Origin: Topomyia yanbarensis
Lineage: Eukaryota > Arthropoda > Insecta > Diptera > Culicidae
Assembly: GCF_030247195.1 (NCBI RefSeq)
Contig: NC_080671.1
Span: 410,279,335 to 410,343,334 of the forward strand
Reading direction: 5' to 3'
Length of the DNA: 64,000 nt
Part shown: piece after piece, positions 57,112 to 64,000 of the stretch
How the letters are laid out: each line of letters opens with the position of its first letter
How positions within the stretch are numbered: position 1 is the stretch's first letter
Made by a program: the position numbers and the translations under genes
The notes under the pieces: generated by a model
What the model was told of the DNA's origin: nothing
Database searches by the model: none
The model's input: the letters and a program-made list of their open reading frames with translations, nothing else

Positions 57112-58308
57112 ATTCGATATATTTATTTTTATTTACACATTGATAATATTAAAAGATCCACGGCTCAGGTAATGCATTGAGGCGTATCAAATAGCTGAAA
57201 TAGCTAATGGACTATTAACATGCCGTCACGCTTGGACGCTGAATAGCGACTAACCGCCGAGTCTAGCATCCTACATAATAGGGAGTATGGAATGTCGCGC
57301 TCAAACCAGTGCTGCGAAATTTCAAAATCAGTTTCTGCTTGTATTTATCGAAACCAAAATTCAGATTCAGCGCCTCCCTCATTCATTAACTTTCTAACTG
57401 ACTGAAACTTCACGCAGAATGGAATGCTTGAGTGCAGAGGAAATATAAATTCCAAAGCATTTATTTGTTTTTATGTGGACAGTTTGAAGGCAGAAGCTGA
57501 ATTGCATAATCTATATCTGGTGCACTTTTGCTCAATAATACCTCTCATAGGTAGAACGGAAACAAAATTCAGTTTGCTTCTGAAACCGAACATGTCCGAA
57601 CCTGAATACGGTGTGTCGGGAGAACGAATGACGAGGAAAACGAACCGAACATTTCATTCATCGCGACGGGCATGAATTGAATTTTGTTTTCTTTTAAGTT
57701 CAAGCAGGGATGTCAATTTTTTCAAGCTCTGGCTCAAATTGATATTATTTACACCAAGCTATCCACCAGTTTTCATATAACAATCGATTAAACGGAGAAA
57801 TTTTTGGTAACAACGGTAGGTTTTGCAGCTCTCAAATCGAGAGATAATGGTTGTCATTGTCGTGTTTTTAGTACTGAAAACTCCTCGTCGGTCCTGCACG
57901 GACCATCTCAGCATGAAACGTTTGCTGATTGTGGTGTAGCAAGAACTGCCTTTGTTGTCTTGGTGATCGAATTCCGACGAAAGACTTTCTGGCAGAGCTC
58001 TTCCTCCCAGACTCCCAGAACTTTTTTACTGACGAAGCTCTGCCTACCAGACCCCAGAACTTTTAACCTGCCGAAAACATGCGGAAAAGGCAATGTCGAT
58101 TGAGAGGTAGCGGGGGAAGCAGTACCCTTTCGAGTGTCCTGGTTTTTTACTTGTCTCATATGGTCACCCTATATTTATGTAGCCAAACTATATTTAGTTT
58201 TCTATCAAAGTCTAGTTCGACCATTCCAAGACATCGTTTCGTTCTTCGCATTATGCATTCAAAAAATCCAGAAAAAATATCTTCTGTTTAACGTTCTTCA
58301 TGGTCACA

Positions 58309-58392
58309 ACGAACTGAAATTTCTTGCCATGCAGGAAGGTTCTTAGATTAATATCTAAGAACCTTCCTGCATGGCAAGAAATTTCAGTTCGT
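58309..58392. repeat. 84-bp palindrome, 40-bp perfect arms
   Basis: 58309-58348 is the exact reverse complement of 58353-58392, with a 4-nt centre (TAAT). The arm begins ACGAACTGAAATTTCTTGCC. It lies just outside the right end of the hAT element. The perfect match indicates a very recent local inverted duplication, or an assembly or cloning artefact. Confidence 0.97.
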
Positions 58393-60120
58393 GGGGGGTT
58401 TTGTAGAAAGCTAGATAGTCCGATCGAAATGAACTTACGAAAGACTATTATCACAGACAAACAGACGTAACACGAGATGAATTTTCATCGCCCACAGAAA
58501 AAAACGGTCGATTTAAATTATGAAAAATGCGCCATCTCACCGAGTGTGGCGCTAGTGAAGCGATTTTGACACATAGCCATAATGCGTCACTTCGCACCAC
58601 CCGAAAATCAAGATGAAGGGAAAGAAAGGTGGGAACATTCGTCACTTTTAAGTGTATTACTTTTATACATGTAAAATTAAACATAACGTCCGCGACCCTG
58701 GAAATAAGCATAAAGAGCCGAATGGGAAAAGGTCGAGCTTCACCTCGGATATTCTGATTCGAACACTTGGGGACAGATAAAAATCTCTAGTCTTCCGATA
58801 AAAATAATTGTATCGTCATTTGTTTGTTTTTCTTCATATCCTTTTGTTTAATCGGTTTTTTCGAAGAAAAATGACAACTGTACTTATACATAGAAAAAAT
58901 GGGTACCGCTATTTTCATTTTATGCAAACTATCGACACTGAATCCCTCTAAATAACAACTTGCCATCTCTATCGATTCCAATCGAACACGAGACCTGTCA
59001 ATGGCCCTCGTTCAAGAAGGATTCGAAGTGATTTTTAGGATTTGGTGCTTCTGACAGGTCTCTTGCTCGATTGGAATGGCACTGACAGATAAACAAACGA
59101 TACAGATGGCGAGTCTTTCTCTAAAGGCGTTTAGCATCTTTAATGCAAACCAAAACTAACAAAATAATCCGCAAACGTAAAATGTATTCCTGTCCATGTG
59201 TCCACGGCATGAATTGTTAAAAATCATTGCATACCGGTCGGTGACGGTAAAAAAGCGACGAAAAAGAGTAAACAGAGACAAGAATCAGCCAAAGAAGGAC
59301 TAGAATTGATTACTTCGCACGAAAAGAAAAATAATGTTGGTGTTGCTTAATTTTCCGTAACAATAAATGGTTATGTTGAGTTTTAAAAATGCAGTCGTTA
59401 TTCTACATTCTTTAAATCTGCCAATTACAATCATTATCCCATGGCGAATTGAAGTACATAACATAGCCGATTTTTCTATTTCGCTCTTCAAATTTAACAA
59501 CTGCCACAATGCTTATCTTTCATTTATCATCTTGCATTTGACAAGTGGTGTGGGCATTGTTGCCAGGATTTCGGATGAAAAAAATTTATTTGCTATGGTT
59601 GCCAGAAACCCATTTTGTGCAATGTGTTCAACAGATGTCGCTAGTATACCGTGGGCGATGATTTTTTTAGAATTTTCTTCAAGCTGTTACGTCTGTTTGT
59701 CTGTGCTATTATGTTGCTTAGAACGTTGGATTAAAATGATTAGGTTTCAAATTTAATTATCCACATTCATCCAATCCCGGAATTATGAAATTTGATTGGG
59801 ATCTGAACGCAGAGACGAGACCAAAGATCTGAAACGTACGCTGATTTTTGACATTAAAAATGTCTTACTCCACTATCTGGGGCTAGGTGTCATTCTAAAA
59901 TCTAAACTATCTCCCATGTAACGAAACTATGTAAGGTTTGCACGCTTATAACTCCGATATTACTAGATGGATTTTAATCATTCATACACCAACCGATTCA
60001 GAAACACCTAACTTAAATATTGGTAATAATTTAATATCTCCCCAATAAAAGCAGACTTTTGGAAATTGGTAAAATTAAAAAGTTCACGAAAAACGGGAAA
60101 ATTACCATTCGTGAGGCAGA
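58393..60120. other. Unassigned DNA, no gene called
   Basis: It includes a fold-back structure at 58950-59125 (separate entry). A frame at 59367-59756 (129 codons, plus) is hydrophobic-rich with no family motif and is not called. Confidence 0.35.
58955..59125. repeat. Imperfect fold-back element
   Basis: ATTCCAATCGAACACGAGAC (CTGTCA) at about 58975-59000 is matched in reverse complement by ATTCCAATCGAGCAAGAGAC (CTGTCA) at about 59053-59078. Outer blocks GCCATCTCTATCG and CGATACAGATGGC also pair. The whole is about 170 bp. Confidence 0.6.
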
Positions 60121-60179
60121 TTTCTCAGACACAGCCGTCAAAAGAGGGCAGCTTAGTGACTCAATGAAAGACGAAAAGT

Positions 60180-60470
60180 CATAAATAGAAGCGACGCATG
60201 TCCGTTTAAATCAGTTGTTGCTCTTGTCTCATACGAACAACATCGTCTCCGGGCGATGCAATAAGCGCTATCGATTTTCGGCAACGTTGGCATTTACACA
60301 CACTCGCACCTATGTGACTAAACCATATACGGTTAGTTTATAAATAGAGGTGACGCGTACCCGTTTGAATCAGTTTTTGTTCTTATGTCGAACGGGTAAG
60401 ATCATGGCTGCAGCGTGTGGGCACTACAATAAGCGGTAGACGCTATGCATTTTCGGCAGCGGTGGCCGTG
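60180..60470 (+). promoter_or_regulatory. Tandemly duplicated TATA/Inr promoter
   Basis: Two copies with a 159-bp period: ATAAATAG at 60181 with TCAGTTGTTG at 60211, and TATAAATAG at 60339 with TCAGTTTTTG at 60370. In both the TATA-like box and the initiator adenine are 33 nt apart. The following text is also repeated (CAATAAGCG, GATTTTCGGCAACG/CATTTTCGGCAGCG). The initiator TCAGTT is canonical for arthropods. Only a short frame (60470-60655, 61 codons) follows, so the transcript may be noncoding or the unit may be retroelement-derived. Confidence 0.5.
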
Positions 60471-60792
60471 TGCGGATTTTTCGGGTACCAGCACGGTGTC
60501 ACAGAATGATTTGCAAAGTGGGTGGGTGGGGTGGTTTGGATTTAATTCAATACGGTGTGTGCTGCTTAAGAGTGTTGCGTTTGAATAAAATATATTTATT
60601 TTTATGCATGCGTGTGCGTTGTAACTTGTTAATCCATGTTTACGGCGCATTGTAGCTGCCTAGGGTAAAGAGCCTATTGGTTTTCATATGTTTCATATTT
60701 TGGTTATATGTTTTTTATCAGTAAGGCATCTGACAACGTGCTTCTGTAGTTATTGCACTGTTCAGCAGCGTAGTATTTTATATAGGGGAGTA

Positions 60793-60925
60793 CACTCAGG
60801 TTTTATTACGCGGTATTTTTTACGCGAATTTTGAAATTTCCGCGGTTTTCATTTACGCGTTTTTTTGAAATTTAGGCGGTTTTCATTTGCACGGCCTGTA
60901 TCCCCTGCGTAAAAAAACCTGAGTG
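60793..60925. mobile_element. 133-bp TA-flanked MITE of the TTTTTACGCGG family
   Basis: The ends CACTCAGGTTTTATTACGC and (reverse complement) CACTCAGGTTTTTTTACGC match at 18 of 19 positions; TA is outside on both sides (60791-60792 and 60926-60927). The interior is T-rich with ACGCG words. A degraded relative is at 9566-9692. Too small to code. Confidence 0.85.
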
Positions 60926-60929
60926 TAAT

Positions 60930-63230
60930 TGCATCGGAAACAATCACATTCCCAGCAGAACTTTTTGTTTTCTAATTTCAAACACTTTTGTTTCGTACTG
61001 TACACAACGGAAAATTTTAAAACAGAACTTACCGTCCCAGCAGCAGTTTAGGCGGGTATTCTTTTTCGATTCAAATTCAAGCCATGTCTTAATCGTTACT
61101 GGACTTAAAATTGTTTTCCCAGTTTATCCAGTCAGAGTATCTGTCCTGCCCTATGCAGTTAAAACACAGTTCTAATTGCGTTTTAAAGTATACAACAAAT
61201 AGAACGGTTAGGTATACTAATTTAAATTTTAAAATATATCTGTTTGAAATTATGCAACAAACCGCTGTACTGAAGATATAATTATGTCAGTCCTATTACC
61301 ACATAAAACACCTATATAACATAAAACGCTGCAGAATTGGTTTAATAATACAATGTTTACACTACAGAGTTATAACACGTTTTAATAATTAGCAACAAGA
61401 GAAAATGTCACCAAGATAGCATAAAACCCGTTTTAACTGGTAGTGCGAACGTTGCATAACAATGTAATTTATCAAATAATTTCATTTTTTTCACCACTAA
61501 TCGATCAAGAAATACTTAACCTTAAGATTGTTTACTTAAGTTCATTAATACATTATTGAAAATTTAAATGGAAAATGAAATTTCATATTTCATGAAGAAT
61601 CTGTATATTTCCGTTGCTGGGCGTGGGCTTCCTCGTCACGGTTCTAAATATGGAACTTTTCTTTTAAATATATTTTCTGGACAGACCAGCCTATTTTTAC
61701 TAGATGGATCAGCCAAATAATGCCAATCACCTAGTGAGATACTTGATTAATTAATAGATTACCGTTAAAAGACCTTCAATAAATTATGTTTTAATGGGGA
61801 GGGTATATAGCAAATTGTAACATAAAAAACAGGCGAGTGAGCAAGAACTTGAGTCGATATGTATGATAGATAAAATACATTTGCACGCTCTTGAAAAAAG
61901 CTACATTTTTAATGTCACCGTGGTCGTGTCCTGTACACAACCCTTTAATTTTTTTTTTCAAATTTGAATCTTGGAATAAAGAGGATGTATTCTATACTGC
62001 CATTCTACGCATAGCTGTATATAGAAAATCATATAGAACATGGGACAAATATGCTTATAACGGCAGTATACAAATCGATGCATTAAAATAAAAGGCAAGT
62101 GCGTTTCGAATTCATCTCATCAGTAAATGTCACTGTATTCGCACATTGTGAGCATGAGCATGAGCATGATGACCGTACAATTCGAAGTTGCTACTCCGTG
62201 ATGGACCAGAACAAGCGAAATTGCACAGAGAATCAAGAAAGGGGTCTGGGAGTAGCTATCCATTCTGAATGTGCACGTTTCGAGAGTTATATACTTTGAA
62301 ATGCCAATAACGGCGCAGGCCACGTCCTTACAGTCATCGGAATGTTTGTATAACAAACGTTGTTATGCATTTCCACGTTTGCCATGGGAGGGAGTTTTTG
62401 TTAGTAGGATGGGGTAAAGAGTTACACAAATCTGGATTCACCTTAATAGGTGATACGATTTATGCCACTCTCGGAAGTCTTATCATGTGTTTATTGCTCT
62501 GGGTAGCCAGCTGCCGTGAATTTATGATTGATTTATCGTTTGTTGAATTAATTTGGAAGTTATCGATTTGTAAAAAAGCAACTTCTGCTCCGGACTGCCG
62601 ATAGTCGGGAGTGTTGCTCATGTTTAATTGAATTAAATGGTATGTGAACTATTTTATTATTTCTTTTTTTACGGCGATACACGACATTTCAGAAAAAAAC
62701 AGTACAATATAATGAAAATCAATTACCTTTAGAGTCTCGAGACATTTGTCAAAATAGATATGCTAATTCCTATGTAATTGAAGATTTCGTAATACGTTTA
62801 TTATTTGTTGTGTATTAAATTTGGTATTTATATAGCAAAAAGAATGACAATTTTACATGGGTTTCTCTCTCCGCGAACAATTGAATAAGGTGCCGATTGT
62901 TATGTTATCATTATTCGAGCGCGTTGTTAAGCTAATTGAAACGCATTTTATACGGTATAAAAAAAGCACTGTCGAAATAACTGAAACGACTAGCTTTGCA
63001 TATCTAATATACAATCTAAGACGCTAATTTTTACGCTAATTACTAGAACAAGGTTGGAGACAATGGAAACGAAAAGGAACTAACCTGTCACCTTTTACGT
63101 TAATAATCAAGCTATAATATTTTTATACTCATGAAGAAATATGATTAACACGAAAATCAATGAAATGTAGTGCATGTACTATTTCAAAGCATATGACAGT
63201 ATTTAATAAAATGCGAACAATTAATTTAAT
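60930..63230. other. AT-rich DNA, no gene seen
   Basis: No recognisable coding sequence. A (GAGCAT)3 microsatellite lies near 62151-62168. Many TTAATAA/TTTAATT words. Confidence 0.4.
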
Positions 63231-63236
63231 TGTTTT

Positions 63237-63334
63237 AGGGCCGATTTCTTCACCCTCGCTTAACTTTTAAACCAGGTTCACCAGTACGTTTAAACCTGGC
63301 TTAAGCGATAAGCGAGGGTGAAGAAATCGGCCCT
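63237..63334. mobile_element. 98-bp hairpin MITE, copy 2
   Basis: Arms 63237-63262 and 63309-63334 are exact inverted repeats of 26 bp (starting AGGGCCGATTTCTTCACCCT). It is the better preserved of the two copies; the other is at 52260-52357 with an identical length. Confidence 0.85.
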
Positions 63335-63339
63335 TAATG

Positions 63340-64000
63340 GCCTGAAAGTAATCCAATGAATATGGCAATAAAACAAGTTCTCCGTTTTGATATGACTGAA
63401 TGAATGATATGAATTCTCAATCCACATACTTAAATCAACAGTCATCATTTCACTCAGACAAGACCATTCGTATTTCCCACGCATATTAAATGCCCAGTGG
63501 ATTGGATTCCTAGTTGGTCAAATAAACACTAAACAAACAATGAAATTAGTTTACTCAGTCTAAACAAATGTCAACTCGATTAGCATCAACCGGCGGATAC
63601 GTGTTCCCTTACAATCAAATCAAATAACACTTCTGAATATAATAAAACGAAGTCTATTTAATATTTGCAATAAAATAAGATCGAACAAATTAGTTGTATA
63701 ACCAAGGTAGTTCATTTTCAAAGCACTGTTGATGAATCATTTTATAAAATAGTTGATAAGGGAGGCGGACGAAAAGAGCTGGCCACCGCCAATGCCACCG
63801 TATTCGCACATTGCAATGTATGGAAAAAGTAAAAAAAAACATGATAATGTAAGCTTACCCTTTTCAAAGGGTTCTAGAGTGCCATAGACCAAACCTTCTT
63901 ACCTTTGTTGTGCATAGTTTTTACGGTGAAAAAGTGCCTGTTCGTGCATTTTGGCTTGCACCTTTCTTTCTTATACGTAGTTGAAATTGGTGTAAAAAAT
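63340..64000. other. AT-rich DNA, no gene seen
   Basis: Nothing recognisable up to the window edge. Confidence 0.4.

Larger units (their letters stand above)
55447..58171. mobile_element. 2.7-kb hAT element with 8-bp target duplication
   Basis: The 8-bp direct repeat TATTTATG (55439-55446 and 58172-58179) flanks identical 13-bp inverted termini TAGGGTGACCATA. Subterminal GTCCTGG motifs occur repeatedly at the left (55460-55550) and once at the right (58135-58142). Termini of this form and an 8-bp duplication are typical of hAT elements. No hAT transposase is recognisable; instead the centre carries two plus-strand frames of unknown function (56303-56967). Confidence 0.85.

Overview
This 64-kb window looks like gene-poor, transposon-packed nuclear DNA of a mosquito, most likely a large-genome culicine such as Aedes. 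The evidence is an AT-rich background, nested insertions of I-, R1- and RTE-type non-LTR retrotransposons, a mariner relic, hAT and piggyBac-like termini, many short fold-back elements, a tRNA-derived SINE and a roughly 450-bp satellite. The species is inferred from the style of these families, not from a marker gene. No bacterial signature (operons, Shine-Dalgarno sites, CRISPR) is present. Only one candidate host coding exon is supported: a minus-strand terminal exon near 4.1-4.4 kb with a hydrophobic, GPI-anchor-like C-terminus.

Layout. 0-11 kb: a TTCTCTG-type microsatellite, an I-like retrotransposon tail, the candidate host exon, a TATA/Inr promoter-like site and several MITEs (one with TTAA piggyBac-type flanks). 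11-14 kb: a retroelement-derived segment (copy A) holding a degenerate zinc-knuckle fragment and a 1.46-kb TA-flanked element filled with a 116-bp minisatellite. 14-17.8 kb: mostly single-copy sequence that may be host intronic or regulatory DNA. 17.9-20.4 kb: a mariner fragment next to a decayed R1-type retrotransposon. 20.6-30 kb: AT-rich DNA, MITEs and a 3.1-kb hAT-type element with an 8-bp target duplication and a SINE inside it. 30.8-32.5 kb: a long-period satellite. 33-39 kb: fold-back elements and single-copy DNA. 39-48.8 kb: an RTE-type reverse transcriptase relic and copy B of the 11-14 kb segment, split by a 7.8-kb I-clade retrotransposon. 48.8-64 kb: MITEs, a 2.7-kb hAT element carrying unrecognised ORFs, an 84-bp near-perfect palindrome and a tandemly duplicated TATA/Inr promoter.

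The most notable structure is at 40.6-42.0 kb. The 5' leader of the I-clade element (40643-48439) is interrupted by a TA-flanked inverted-repeat element (40775-42010). That element carries a 446-bp insertion (40935-41380) made of two direct repeats 344 bp apart, and each repeat contains a complete hammerhead self-cleaving ribozyme (GUC cleavage triplet, CUGAUGA and GAA core strands, three stems). This is the architecture of a retrozyme, a non-autonomous retroelement that would yield a 344-nt RNA able to circularise. The one base that differs between the two ribozymes keeps its stem pairing.

Copies A and B act as each other's empty-site controls. Copy B lacks the 1.46-kb minisatellite element and shows the single TA target. 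Copy A lacks the I element and shows the single TACCTATC target. Together they allow element boundaries and insertion order to be read directly from this window.
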